A stretch of DNA of 64,000 bases from RH-AL1 sp965249685 (GTDB taxonomy: Bacteria; Pseudomonadota; Alphaproteobacteria; Rhizobiales; Beijerinckiaceae): positions 248,001 through 312,000 of the forward strand of contig CBDFMN010000003.1 in NCBI GenBank assembly GCA_965249685.1, written 5' to 3'. Numbering within the stretch: the first letter of the stretch is position 1; every line of letters starts with the position of its first letter. The translations under genes and the position numbers were made by a program. The notes below the pieces were generated by a model. That model made no database searches, was not told the DNA's origin, and saw only the letters and a list, made by a program, of their open reading frames with translations. Below are positions 17,682 through 26,271 of the stretch, in pieces.

Positions 17682-19700
17682 ATGTTTTCCAATCTGGACC
17701 TTCAGAAGCTCGTCTTCGGACGTCTGACGCTCGAAGCCGTTCCGTATCACGAGCCGATTCTGCTCGTGACCTTCGCGATCGTTGGGATCGGCGGCGCGGC
17801 CCTCCTGGGTGCGCTGACCTATTATCGCGTGTGGGGTACCCTGTGGAGCGAGTGGTTCACCAGCATCGACCATAAGAAGATCGGCATCATGTACATGGTG
17901 CTGGCGCTCGTCATGATGGTGCGTGGCTTCTCCGACGCTCTCATGATGCGGGCGCAGCAGGCGATGGCCTTCGGCGACAATCAAGGCTACCTGCCGCCGC
18001 ATCATTACGACCAGGTGTTCACCGCGCACGGTGTCATCATGATCTTCTTCATGGCCATGCCGTTCGTCACCGGCCTCATGAACTTCGTGGTGCCGTTGCA
18101 GATCGGCGCGCGCGACGTCGCCTTCCCGTTCCTCAACAACTTTTCGTTCTGGATGACGGTGAGCGGCGCGATCACCATCATGATGTCGTTGTTCCTCGGC
18201 GAGTTCGCGCGCACCGGCTGGCTGGCCCAAGCGCCGCTCTCCGAGCCCGCCTTCAGCCCGGGTGTCGGTGTCGACTATTACATCTGGGCGCTGCAGATCG
18301 CCGGCATCGGTACGCTGCTGTCGGGCGTCAACCTGATCGCCACGATCGTCAAGATGCGCGCTCCGGGCATGAGCCTGATGAAGATGCCGATCTTCACCTG
18401 GACCGCACTCTGCACCAACGTGCTGATCGTCGCCGCTTTCCCGATCCTGACCGCCGTCCTCGGGCTCCTGTCGCTTGACCGCTACATCGGCACGAACTTC
18501 TTTTCGAACGATCTCGGCGGCAACCCGATGATGTACACCAACCTCATTTGGATCTGGGGCCATCCGGAGGTCTACATTCTCGTGCTTCCGGTGTTCGGCG
18601 TCTTCTCGGAGGTCACCTCGACCTTCTGCGGCAAGCGCCTGTTCGGCTACGCCTCCATGGTCTACGCGTCCATCGTCATCACCATCCTGGCCTACCTCGT
18701 GTGGCTCCACCACTTCTTCACGATGGGGTCTGGGGCAAGCGTCAATTCGTTCTTCGGCATCACGACGATGATCATCTCGATCCCGACGGGTGCCAAGATC
18801 TTCAATTGGCTGTTCACGATGTACCGCGGTCGCGTTCGGTTCGAGTTGCCGATGATGTGGACCGTCGCGTTCATGATTACCTTCGTGATCGGTGGGATGA
18901 CGGGCGTCCTGCTGGCCGTGCCGCCGGCCGACTTCATGCTGCACAACTCGCTGTTCCTGGTGGCGCATTTCCACAACGTCATCATCGGCGGCACGTTCTT
19001 CGGCGTGATGGCGGGCATCGCCTATTGGTGGCCGAAGGCGTTCGGCTTTAAGCTGGACGTGTGGTGGGGCAAGGCGACGTTCTGGTTCTGGGTCGTCGGC
19101 TTCTACTTCGCATTCATGCCGCTGTACGTGCTCGGCCTGATGGGAGCGACGCGCCGCTCCAGCCACTTCGACGATCCCGCCATGCAGATCTGGTTCGTCA
19201 TCGCGGCTTTCGGGGCCGTGCTGATCCTCCTGGGTATCGCCTCGTTCTTCATGCAGATCTACGTCAGCATCCGCGACCGCGAGCGTCTGGCCGACCTAAC
19301 GGGTGACCCGTGGGACGGGCGTACGCTGGAATGGTCGACCTCCTCGCCGCCGCCGGTCTACAACTTCGCCTTCACCCCGATGGCACACGACCTCGACGCC
19401 TGGACCGACATGAAGAAGCGCGGTTACGCTCGCCCGCTGACCGGTTACAAGCCGATCCACATGCCGAGGAACACGGCCGCCGGCATCATCATCGCCGGGC
19501 TCTGCACGGCCTTCTCCTTCGCCATGATCTGGTACATCTGGTGGTTGGCGGCGCTCAGCTTCATAGCCATTCTCGCGGTCGCGATCGGTCACACGTTCAA
19601 CTACGACCGCGACTTCACCATCCCGGCCGATGAGGTGACGCGCACGGAGGACCAGCGCAGTCGGGCGCTGGCCCAGGTTGTCATGGAGCCTGCGGAATGA
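17682..19700 (+). CDS. cyoB: Ubiquinol oxidase subunit I
   Basis: Catalytic, proton-pumping subunit of 672 residues, close to E. coli CyoB (663). All metal ligands are visible: the low-spin heme histidine in FTAHGVIMIFFMAMP, the copper-B histidine cross-linked to tyrosine in WGHPEVYILVLP, the histidine pair in VWLHHFFTMG, and the heme ligands in LVAHFHNVIIGG. The K- and D-channel regions look intact. The ATG at 17682 is used; a TTG two codons upstream is less likely. It lies 44 bases after cyoA and overlaps cyoC by 4 bases. Confidence 0.97.
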   Translation: MFSNLDLQKLVFGRLTLEAVPYHEPILLVTFAIVGIGGAALLGALTYYRVWGTLWSEWFTSIDHKKIGIMYMVLALVMMVRGFSDALMMRAQQAMAFGDNQGYLPPHHYDQVFTAHGVIMIFFMAMPFVTGLMNFVVPLQIGARDVAFPFLNNFSFWMTVSGAITIMMSLFLGEFARTGWLAQAPLSEPAFSPGVGVDYYIWALQIAGIGTLLSGVNLIATIVKMRAPGMSLMKMPIFTWTALCTNVLIVAAFPILTAVLGLLSLDRYIGTNFFSNDLGGNPMMYTNLIWIWGHPEVYILVLPVFGVFSEVTSTFCGKRLFGYASMVYASIVITILAYLVWLHHFFTMGSGASVNSFFGITTMIISIPTGAKIFNWLFTMYRGRVRFELPMMWTVAFMITFVIGGMTGVLLAVPPADFMLHNSLFLVAHFHNVIIGGTFFGVMAGIAYWWPKAFGFKLDVWWGKATFWFWVVGFYFAFMPLYVLGLMGATRRSSHFDDPAMQIWFVIAAFGAVLILLGIASFFMQIYVSIRDRERLADLTGDPWDGRTLEWSTSSPPPVYNFAFTPMAHDLDAWTDMKKRGYARPLTGYKPIHMPRNTAAGIIIAGLCTAFSFAMIWYIWWLAALSFIAILAVAIGHTFNYDRDFTIPADEVTRTEDQRSRALAQVVMEPAE

Positions 19701-20323
19701 GCAGCGCTCCGGACGCGGCGAGCGGAGAAGAGCTTCACTTCTACGTCGCTGACGAGCATGGCCACGCCGAGGGCGGGACCATGCTCGGCTTCTGGATCTA
19801 CCTGATGAGCGATTGCCTCATCTTCGCGGTCCTGTTCGCCGTCTACGCCGTGCTCGGTCGCAACTTCGCGGCCGGCCCGGGGCCTGCCGCTCTGTTCGAC
19901 CTGCCGGTCGTCGCCGTCAACACGTCGATGCTGCTCCTGTCGTCGATCACCTATGGCTTCGCCATGCTCTCCATGGAGAAGGGAGGCAGGACGGGGGTGC
20001 TCGTCTGGCTCGGTGTCACCGGCCTGTTCGGTGCCGCCTTCGTCGGGTTGGAGGTCAACGAGTTTGCTCATCTCATCAGCGAGGGCGCGGGACCCTCGCG
20101 CAGCGCTTTCCTTTCCGCCTTCTTCACATTGGTGGGCACGCACGGCCTTCACGTCACCGTCGGCTTGATCTGGCTGGTGACTCTGATGGTCCAGGTCGGC
20201 TTGCGGGGCCTCGGCCCGGAGAACCAGCGCCGCCTGATGTGCCTCAGCATGTTCTGGCATTTTCTCGACGTCATCTGGATCGGCGTCTTCTCGTTCGTCT
20301 ACCTCGTGAGTGTCTTGCCATGA
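19697..20323 (+). CDS. cyoC: Ubiquinol oxidase subunit III
   Basis: Five-helix membrane subunit of 208 residues. It carries the COX3 hallmarks TMLGFWIYLMSDCLIFAVLF, the acidic residue in LEVNEFAHL, and LVGTHGLHVTVGLIWL, ending in WHFLDVIWIGVFSFVYL. It is translationally coupled to cyoB (ATGA) and to cyoD (ATGA at its own end). It stabilises subunit I and the D-channel proton supply, as known for the family. Confidence 0.96.
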   Translation: MSSAPDAASGEELHFYVADEHGHAEGGTMLGFWIYLMSDCLIFAVLFAVYAVLGRNFAAGPGPAALFDLPVVAVNTSMLLLSSITYGFAMLSMEKGGRTGVLVWLGVTGLFGAAFVGLEVNEFAHLISEGAGPSRSAFLSAFFTLVGTHGLHVTVGLIWLVTLMVQVGLRGLGPENQRRLMCLSMFWHFLDVIWIGVFSFVYLVSVLP

Positions 20324-20724
20324 GCGCCAATCCGGACGTTCACGTCGAAGTGCTGCACGATCATCACGAGGCCGGGCACGGGTCTTTCAGAAGCTACATG
20401 ACCGGGTTCGTCTTAGCGGTCGTGCTCACGGCCGTTCCCTTCTGGCTGGTAATGGGTCATGTCATCCCCAGTTCGCGGGTCTTGGCCCTTGTGGTGATGG
20501 GTTTCGCGGCCGTGCAGGTCGTGGTGCACATGGTCTACTTTCTGCACATGAACACCCGCTCCGAGGGGGGATGGTCCATGCTGGCGCTGATCTTCACGAT
20601 GGTCGTCGTGGTGATCACGCTTTCGGGTTCCGTTTGGGTCATGGATCACCTCAACGCCAACATGATGCCGATGGCACCGGAAGGGCCGCACATGTCGCCG
20701 GAAGGCATGCGCAACATGCCGTGA
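20320..20724 (+). CDS. cyoD: Ubiquinol oxidase subunit IV
   Basis: Small membrane subunit of 134 residues with three helices (about 29-50, 58-78 and 90-112) and the conserved VHMVYFLHM in the second helix, as in CyoD. The N-terminus is histidine-rich (VLHDHHEAGHG) and the C-terminus methionine-rich (NMMPMAPEGPHM), echoing the tail of CyoA. The ATG overlaps cyoC by 4 bases and the stop overlaps the GTG of the SURF1 gene by 4 bases. Confidence 0.94.
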   Translation: MSANPDVHVEVLHDHHEAGHGSFRSYMTGFVLAVVLTAVPFWLVMGHVIPSSRVLALVVMGFAAVQVVVHMVYFLHMNTRSEGGWSMLALIFTMVVVVITLSGSVWVMDHLNANMMPMAPEGPHMSPEGMRNMP

Positions 20725-21515
20725 CGAGCGGGCGAGAGGTACGCCCGCAGGCGACCGGCGGGATCGGGACGGAGCCCGAAATCAAACGACGCTCGTGGGT
20801 GACCCTTGCAGCGCTCGGCGTCGCGGCGCTGGTTGTGTTCGCCGCCCTCGTCGCGCTCGGTACCTGGCAGGTCTATCGTCTGTCGTGGAAGCTCGATCTC
20901 ATCGCCCGCGTTGACGCGCGTGTTGCCGCTCCGGCCACGCCGCCGCCTCCGCCCGTCGATTGGGCGACGGTGACGGCCGATACCGATGCCTATCGCCATA
21001 TCCTCGCTCGTGGCACATTCCTGAATGACCGCGAGACCGATGTGCAGGCCGTAACGGAGCGGGGCGCTGGTTTTTGGGTGATGACCCCGTTGCGCACCGA
21101 TACCGGTTTCACCGTTCTGGTAAACCGTGGTTTCGTGCCGGAAGACCGTCGGGAGCCGGCGTCGCGGCCGCTGGGTCAGGTCGGCGGCGAGACGTCGGTG
21201 ACTGGCCTGTTGCGCGTCACCGAGCCCGGCGGCGCCTTCCTTCGACACAACGATCCGGCCCACGATCGCTGGTATTCCCGCGACATCGCTGCCATTGCTG
21301 CCGCCCGCGGTCTTGGTAGCGTAGCACCCTATTTCATCGATGCCGATCCCACTCCCAATCCGGGCGGCTATCCCGTGGGAGGCCTGACCGTGGTGGCGTT
21401 CCCCAACAATCACCTGGTCTACGCGATCACCTGGTACGCCATGGCCGCGATGCTGGCCGGTGCGGTTGTCTGGGTGGCGCGCGACGAGCGCGCCTCGCGT
21501 CGGCGCCGGCCATGA
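20721..21515 (+). CDS. SURF1-family oxidase assembly protein
   Basis: 264-residue membrane protein with one helix near each end (about 25-47 and 236-256) around a periplasmic domain, the SURF1 topology. It has the family features ALGTWQVYRLSWKLDLI, FWVMTPLRTDTGFTVLVNRGFVP, and the C-terminal NNHLVYAITWYAMA. SURF1 proteins help insert heme into subunit I; a SURF1 paralogue specific for a quinol oxidase is known from Paracoccus qox. Start is GTG at 20721, overlapping cyoD by 4 bases. The stop overlaps the kinase gene by 4 bases, so oxidase, assembly factor and sensor form one coupled unit. Confidence 0.92.
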   Translation: MTSGREVRPQATGGIGTEPEIKRRSWVTLAALGVAALVVFAALVALGTWQVYRLSWKLDLIARVDARVAAPATPPPPPVDWATVTADTDAYRHILARGTFLNDRETDVQAVTERGAGFWVMTPLRTDTGFTVLVNRGFVPEDRREPASRPLGQVGGETSVTGLLRVTEPGGAFLRHNDPAHDRWYSRDIAAIAAARGLGSVAPYFIDADPTPNPGGYPVGGLTVVAFPNNHLVYAITWYAMAAMLAGAVVWVARDERASRRRRP

Positions 21516-22864
21516 CGCCGCAGTCGTCGGCCTCGACACTGACCATGCGCGGCGCCAATGCCGCCCTAGCCGAGCGCGCGCCGGCGCGCCACGAGGATGC
21601 GGCAGGGCGCAAGAACCTGCTGCTGCTGATCCAGCTTCGCTGGCTCGCCGTCGGCGGTCAGGTCGCCACCATGGTCATCGTGCGCTTTGGGCTCGGCGTG
21701 GCGCTGCCGTTCGGGCCGATGCTGGCCGTGCTGGCCTTCCTTGTCATTCTCAACGTCGTCAGTCTGGCGCGACTGAGACGCCCGACAGTCGTCGCTAACG
21801 GAGAGTTGTTTGCGGCGCTCATGATCGACATGGGCGCCCTGACCCTGCAGTTCTATCTCACGGGCGGCGCTACCAACCCTTTCACGTTCCTCTATCTGCT
21901 GCAGGTCACGCTCGGTGCGGTCCTGCTCGACGTCTGGTCGATCACCATCATGGTGGCCTTGACGAGCCTGTGCTTGGCCGGCCTGACGAGGGTCTACCGA
22001 CCTCTCTACCTCAGCGGCCTGCCTTGGGAGAACCTGTTCGACCTCTACATCCCAGGCATGCTGGTCTGCTTCGGCCTCGATGCCGTTCTGCTGGTCGTCT
22101 TCGTCACGCGCATCAACAGCAACCTGCGTGAGCGCGACGCGCGTCTGGCGGCTTTGCGCCAGCAGGCCGCAGAGGAAGACCACATCGTTCGCCTTGGGCT
22201 CCTCGCCTCGGGAGCCGCGCACGAACTCGGCACTCCGCTGGCGACCCTGTCGGTCATCCTGGGGGACTGGCGGCACATGCCCGCGCTCGCCGCCGACCCA
22301 GAGCTGATGAGCGAGGTCGACGCGATGGAGGTGGAGGTGCAGCGCTGCAAGACGATCCTCACCGGGATCCTCGTCTCCGCCGGGGAGGCGAGGGGCGAGT
22401 CGGCGACGCTCACGACCCTTCACACCTTCCTGGACGATCTGGTGGAGGACTGGCGCGTCGCCCGGGCGGCAACGACGCTTGCCTACGACAATACCGTCGA
22501 GCACGACCTGCCCATCGTCTCTGACACCGCGCTGAAGCAGGTCGTCTTCAACCTTCTCGATAATGCCTATGAGGCCTCGCCGGGTTTCCTTCGGATCGGC
22601 GCCTCGCGTGACGACGACACGCTGGTCCTCGTCGTCAGCGACAACGGCCCCGGGTTTTCACCGGAGATCCTCGACCACGTCGGCAAGCCGTATGTGTCGA
22701 GCAAAGGGCGGCCGGGCGGCGGGCTCGGTCTGTTTCTCGTCTTCAACGTCGTCCGCAAGCTCGGGGGTCGCGCGACGGCGGAGAACCAGCCCGAAGGGGG
22801 TGCCCTGGTGACGCTGGCGCTGCCCCTTGTGGCACTGACGCTCGATCCGGAGCCGCTCCTGTGA
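21512..22864 (+). CDS. regB: RegB/PrrB/ActS-type redox sensor histidine kinase (oxidase-linked copy)
   Basis: Membrane histidine kinase of 450 residues with about six N-terminal helices. The ubiquinone-sensing heptad GGATNPF of the RegB family (pattern GGxxNPF) lies near residue 118. The H-box is AAHELGTPLATLS, the redox-active cysteine is in VQRCKTILTGIL, and the ATP-binding domain has NLLDNAYEAS, DNGPGF and GGGLGLFL. RegB autophosphorylates according to quinone and thiol redox state. It is fused by 4-base overlaps between the SURF1 gene and its response regulator, which suggests it reports the quinone pool that this oxidase drains. A second RegB lies at 48.1-49.5 kb. Confidence 0.93.
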   Translation: MTPQSSASTLTMRGANAALAERAPARHEDAAGRKNLLLLIQLRWLAVGGQVATMVIVRFGLGVALPFGPMLAVLAFLVILNVVSLARLRRPTVVANGELFAALMIDMGALTLQFYLTGGATNPFTFLYLLQVTLGAVLLDVWSITIMVALTSLCLAGLTRVYRPLYLSGLPWENLFDLYIPGMLVCFGLDAVLLVVFVTRINSNLRERDARLAALRQQAAEEDHIVRLGLLASGAAHELGTPLATLSVILGDWRHMPALAADPELMSEVDAMEVEVQRCKTILTGILVSAGEARGESATLTTLHTFLDDLVEDWRVARAATTLAYDNTVEHDLPIVSDTALKQVVFNLLDNAYEASPGFLRIGASRDDDTLVLVVSDNGPGFSPEILDHVGKPYVSSKGRPGGGLGLFLVFNVVRKLGGRATAENQPEGGALVTLALPLVALTLDPEPLL

Positions 22865-23394
22865 GCGACCAACGTCTCCTCGTCATCGTCGACGACGATG
22901 ACGCTTTCGCTCGAACGCTGAAGCGTTCCTTCGAGCGGCGCGGCTATGACGTCGTCGTGGCGGCGAACCTCGATGAGTTGCAGGCGCTCCTGCGGGGTCC
23001 CACCCCGAACTACGCCGTCGTTGACCTCAAGCTCAAAGGCGTCTCGGGACTCGCCTGCCTGCAGGTGCTGCACGCCCACGATCCCGCCATGCTGATCGTC
23101 GTCCTTACCGGCTTCGCCAGCATCGCCACAGCGGTCGAGGCCATCAAGCTTGGTGCCTGCCACTATCTCGCCAAGCCCTCCAACACGGACGACATCGAGG
23201 CTGCCTTCGGCAAGGCCGCCGGCAACGCCCAGGTGTCCATGAGCGAGCGGACGACGTCCATCAAGACGCTCGAATGGGAGCGCATCCACGAGACGCTCGT
23301 CGAGACGGACTTCAACATCTCCGAGACGGCGCGCCGACTGGGCATGCACCGCCGCACGCTCGCCCGCAAGCTGGAGAAGCGTCAGGTCACATAG
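22861..23394 (+). CDS. regA: RegA/PrrA/ActR-type response regulator (oxidase-linked copy)
   Basis: Response regulator of 177 residues, the RegA length. The receiver has the acidic pocket VDDDD, phospho-acceptor aspartate in YAVVDLKLKGVSGL, the threonine in VLTGFAS and lysine in YLAKP. A short linker leads to a Fis-type helix-turn-helix, NISETARRLGMHRRTLARKLEKR. Compared with the canonical ActR at 47.5 kb, this copy is shorter by about 20 residues and differs in the linker and the last recognition-helix residues. Last gene of the cyo operon; it may control that operon or respiratory genes more widely. Confidence 0.93.
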   Translation: MSDQRLLVIVDDDDAFARTLKRSFERRGYDVVVAANLDELQALLRGPTPNYAVVDLKLKGVSGLACLQVLHAHDPAMLIVVLTGFASIATAVEAIKLGACHYLAKPSNTDDIEAAFGKAAGNAQVSMSERTTSIKTLEWERIHETLVETDFNISETARRLGMHRRTLARKLEKRQVT

Positions 23395-23423
23395 GTGCAT
23401 CGTCGGCCGCGTCCTTTGCGACG

Positions 23424-23449
23424 GGAACCGCACCTCGCGCGCTGCCGTT
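23424..23449 (+). promoter_or_regulatory. Putative EcfG-type (general stress sigma) promoter
   Basis: GGAAC at 23424-23428 and CGTT at 23446-23449 with a 17-base spacer, an exact match to the alphaproteobacterial EcfG/RpoE2 consensus (GGAAC, 16-17 bases, CGTT). It lies between regA and the DUF2231 gene, about 40 bases before the ATG at 23490. The motif is seen; its use is inferred. Confidence 0.6.
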
Positions 23450-23489
23450 GCCTTACTGACACTCCATGCAGCCATGCAAGGCCCTCACG

Positions 23490-23930
23490 ATGATCCGCTC
23501 CTACGAGCTTCCCCCCGCCAGGGTGATGAAGCCGCTCATTCACTCGCTGCTGTTGCCTTTTCCGGTCGTGTGCTTCTTCGGCGCGTTGGCGACAGACTTG
23601 GCCTACTGGGCCAGCAGGTCCGTACTTTGGGAGACGTTTTCCGTCTGGCTGCTCACCGCCGGCCTCGTCATGGCCGGCCTCACGGTTCTAGCCGGCCTCA
23701 TCGACCTCGCGCGCGGCATGAGACTGCGGGGGGCGGCGCTGCGGATGCTGTCGGCAGTCGCTGTCCTCGTGCTTTCGCTGATTAATGTGTTTGTCCATAG
23801 CCGCGACGGTTACACCGCTGTCGTACCCACGGGCCTCGCCCTGTCCGCATTGGTGGTCCTCATTCTGTTGGTGACCGGTTGGAGCCGCTGGTCACTCGTT
23901 CCCCGCGAGCGCTTGGAGATGACGCCTTGA
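23490..23930 (+). CDS. DUF2231 family membrane protein
   Basis: Predicted inner-membrane protein of 146 residues with four hydrophobic segments, beginning with the DUF2231 pattern PLIHSLLLPFPVVCFFGALATDL and ending WLLTAGLVMAG...GLIDLARG and two more helices. Function is unknown for the family. The ATG at 23490 (with AAGG upstream) fits better than the ATG at 23466. It is the first gene after a perfect EcfG-type promoter and its TGA overlaps the TTG start of the sugar dehydrogenase lipoprotein, so the two are probably one stress-induced transcript. Confidence 0.85.
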   Translation: MIRSYELPPARVMKPLIHSLLLPFPVVCFFGALATDLAYWASRSVLWETFSVWLLTAGLVMAGLTVLAGLIDLARGMRLRGAALRMLSAVAVLVLSLINVFVHSRDGYTAVVPTGLALSALVVLILLVTGWSRWSLVPRERLEMTP

Positions 23931-25273
23931 AGCCTTTTTGCACGATCGCATCGCGCGGCACGTTAGTTTGTGCTGCCCTGTCCACTTTGGTCCTCGCAGG
24001 CTGCAACGAGGCCGGGGACCCTCGGACGCAAATCGGCGCCAACCCCGTGCTGCCCGACCCGCAGCAATACCTGTTGCCGCCCATGCACGTCGCCGAGGCG
24101 GTGAAATGGGGCAAAGACGAGACGCCGAGCGTGCCACAGGGGCTGCAGGTCCGCGCGTTGGCAAAAGGATTGGCACACCCCCGGTCCGTCTACGGTCTTC
24201 CGAATGGCGACGTGCTGGTGGTCGAGTCGAGTGGTCCCAAGGCACCGATCAATCGACCCAAGGACCTGATCATGGGTTGGGTGCAGTCCTTCGCCGGCAG
24301 CAAGGCGAAGGGCGCCAATCGTATCACCCTGTTGCGAGACGTCGGGCCGGACGGGATCGCGAAAACCCGTACCGTTTTCCTCGACAACCTCAACTCGCCG
24401 TTCGGCGTCGCGCTTGTCGGCCACGACCTCTATGTCGCCAGCACCGACGCGATCCTGCGTTTTCCCTACCGGGACGGCGACACCACGGTCAGTGCACCCG
24501 GCGTCAAGCTGACCGACTTGCCGGGCGGTCCCATCAACCACCATTGGACCAAGAGCCTGGTCGCGAGCCCCGACGGATCCAAGCTCTATGTAGGGGTCGG
24601 CTCGAACAGCAATATCGCCGAGAACGGAATCCAAGCCGAACTCGAGCGCGCGGCGATCTGGGAGGTCGACCGGGCGTCCGGCGCGCACCGTATCTTCGCG
24701 AGCGGCGTCCGCAACCCGACCGGCCTGCAGTGGGAGCCGCAATCGGGCAAGCTTTGGGCGATCGCCAACGAGCGCGACGAACTCGGGCCCGATCTCGTGC
24801 CGGACTACCTTACATCCGTGCAGGACGGCGGCTTCTACGGTTGGCCCTACAGCTATTACGGCCAGCACCTCGACCCGCGCGTCGAGCCGCAGCGGCCGGA
24901 TCTGGTCGCCCGCGCGATCCAGCCTGACTATGCCTTGAGTTCCCATGTGGCTCCCCTCGGCCTCGTGTTCTCGACGGGCGCCGCGCTGCCGGCCGCCTAT
25001 CGCGGCGGCGCCTTCGTGGGCGAACACGGCAGTTGGGACCGCAACCCGCTCAACGGGTACAAGGTCGTCTACGTCCCCTTCAGCAACGGCCGCCCGAGCG
25101 GTCCTGCCCAGGATGTCGTGACCGCGTTCCTCGACTCCAAAGAGCATGCGCGGGGCCGCCCGGTGGGCTTGGCGATGGATGCGGCGGGTGGCTTGCTGAT
25201 CGCGGACGACCTTGGCGACACCGTCTGGCGAGTGACTCCAGGTGGCGAGCAGCAGGCAAACTTGGCCCGGTAA
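23927..25273 (+). CDS. PQQ-dependent-type sugar (sorbosone) dehydrogenase, lipoprotein
   Basis: 448-residue protein of the glucose/sorbosone dehydrogenase beta-propeller family. An N-terminal lipoprotein signal ends in LVLAGC near residue 24. The propeller has the family segments LAHPRSVYGLPNGDVLVVES, LDNLNSPFGVAL, GPINHHWTKSL, ASGVRNPTGLQWEP, and GGFYGWPYSYYG, ending AMDAAGGLLIADDLGDTVWRV. Family enzymes oxidise sugars or aldoses with PQQ in the periplasm, though many relatives have no proven substrate. The start is TTG at 23927, overlapping the DUF2231 stop and preceded by GGAG at 8 bases; this alone gives a correct signal peptide. Confidence 0.87.
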   Translation: MKPFCTIASRGTLVCAALSTLVLAGCNEAGDPRTQIGANPVLPDPQQYLLPPMHVAEAVKWGKDETPSVPQGLQVRALAKGLAHPRSVYGLPNGDVLVVESSGPKAPINRPKDLIMGWVQSFAGSKAKGANRITLLRDVGPDGIAKTRTVFLDNLNSPFGVALVGHDLYVASTDAILRFPYRDGDTTVSAPGVKLTDLPGGPINHHWTKSLVASPDGSKLYVGVGSNSNIAENGIQAELERAAIWEVDRASGAHRIFASGVRNPTGLQWEPQSGKLWAIANERDELGPDLVPDYLTSVQDGGFYGWPYSYYGQHLDPRVEPQRPDLVARAIQPDYALSSHVAPLGLVFSTGAALPAAYRGGAFVGEHGSWDRNPLNGYKVVYVPFSNGRPSGPAQDVVTAFLDSKEHARGRPVGLAMDAAGGLLIADDLGDTVWRVTPGGEQQANLAR

Positions 25274-25317
25274 GGTCCTGTCCGAAACGCAGAGACCATC
25301 GGCGCTCCCATCAAGCA

Positions 25318-25330
25318 TTCCCGTCGGGAA
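25318..25330. repeat. Perfect 13-base palindrome TTCCCG-T-CGGGAA
   Basis: A 6-base perfect inverted repeat around one central base lies 57 bases before the ATG of the secreted Gly/Tyr-rich protein. It could be an operator. No T-tract follows, so it does not look like a terminator. Confidence 0.4.
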
Positions 25331-25386
25331 ACACTGTTCCGATCTCACGCGATCGGTTGCAACACCTACCATTTAGGACAACAACG

Positions 25387-25752
25387 ATGAAAATAGTCTC
25401 GGCCGCCATCTTGACCCTCGCTGCGATGATCGTCCCCCTCGCTTCTGCGGAAGCTCGGACCCATCGCACCAAGCATCGGGCCCACCACCACTACGCTAGG
25501 TCGTACGATCGCGATCCCTACGAGGGCCGCGGCTATTACGGCGGCTACAGGGGACCCGTCGATCCCTACGGCGTCCCGGGCTACAGACGTTATGGCCGGG
25601 TGCCGGTTGGCACCTACGGGGAGCCCGTACCTTTCAGGACCGTCCAGCCGACCGATGTGGGCATCGGCGTCTTGGCGCCGAACGGATATCGGGGCCCGGG
25701 CACGGCGACGGGTGGACCGTCCGGCGGCCTTGGGACAGGTGGCGGCCGCTGA
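25387..25752 (+). CDS. Secreted Gly/Tyr/Arg-rich hypothetical protein
   Basis: 121 residues with a clear signal peptide at about 1-22 (MKIVSAAILTLAAMIVPLAS, cleavage after AEA). A basic His-rich stretch (THRTKHRAHHHYAR) follows, then repeated Gly/Tyr/Pro motifs such as GRGYYGGYRGPVDPYGVPGYRRYGR, broken here by position, and a glycine-rich tail. It resembles small periplasmic or outer-membrane-associated proteins common in Hyphomicrobiales. No catalytic residues are recognised. It stands alone between the sugar dehydrogenase and a small cytosolic protein. Confidence 0.7.
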   Translation: MKIVSAAILTLAAMIVPLASAEARTHRTKHRAHHHYARSYDRDPYEGRGYYGGYRGPVDPYGVPGYRRYGRVPVGTYGEPVPFRTVQPTDVGIGVLAPNGYRGPGTATGGPSGGLGTGGGR

Positions 25753-25995
25753 GGCGCCACGTTCCTGGAAAATAGGCTGGAAGAAAGGGGAGCCGGCACT
25801 GACGCGGTGGCGGCCTCCCCCAAAGATTCATGGGTCCAGATCGAACGTCGCAGGTCAGGGCCGGCCGATCGCCAGCCCGTTCTCGCAGGAGCGTCACCGG
25901 GTCGAAGGTACGTCCTCAGCTCCCCTAATAGGAGTGCGTTAAGAAAGCTTCTGCATCCTCGTTAAACGTGGACGTTTGGCGACGCAGGGGCATTC

Positions 25996-26253
25996 ATGCT
26001 TTTCACCCGAGAGATGACGCAGCCCGGTACCCTGATGTTCACCGACGACAAGGCGCAACATGTCGTGATGACCTTCGACCACTATCGCGACGCGATCATC
26101 GCGGCCATCGAGCAACTGACGCCCGAACAGCTCCGGTCGGCGTTTCTGTGCGGTAAGCAGAATATCGTCAACGATGTCGAGATCGTCGCGATCTATGGCT
26201 CTATGATCGCCAATATCGAGGAAGGCCGCCGCAAGATCGCCAACGCCGCTTGA
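25996..26253 (+). CDS. Small hypothetical protein, 85 residues
   Basis: Acidic-neutral soluble protein with a mostly helical pattern and no signal peptide or membrane helix. Coding character is good (TPEQLRSAFLCGKQNIVNDV) and AGGGGC lies 7 bases before the ATG. One cysteine at about residue 52. I do not recognise the family. The gene is flanked by a 243-base upstream gap with no other signal. Confidence 0.7.
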   Translation: MLFTREMTQPGTLMFTDDKAQHVVMTFDHYRDAIIAAIEQLTPEQLRSAFLCGKQNIVNDVEIVAIYGSMIANIEEGRRKIANAA

Positions 26254-26271
26254 GGCGGCTTCCGCCTCGAG

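Noticed and set aside
17634..19166. 510-codon minus-strand open frame opposite cyoB
   Set aside because: His/Arg/Asp-rich shadow of a membrane protein; cyoB on the plus strand has all metal ligands.
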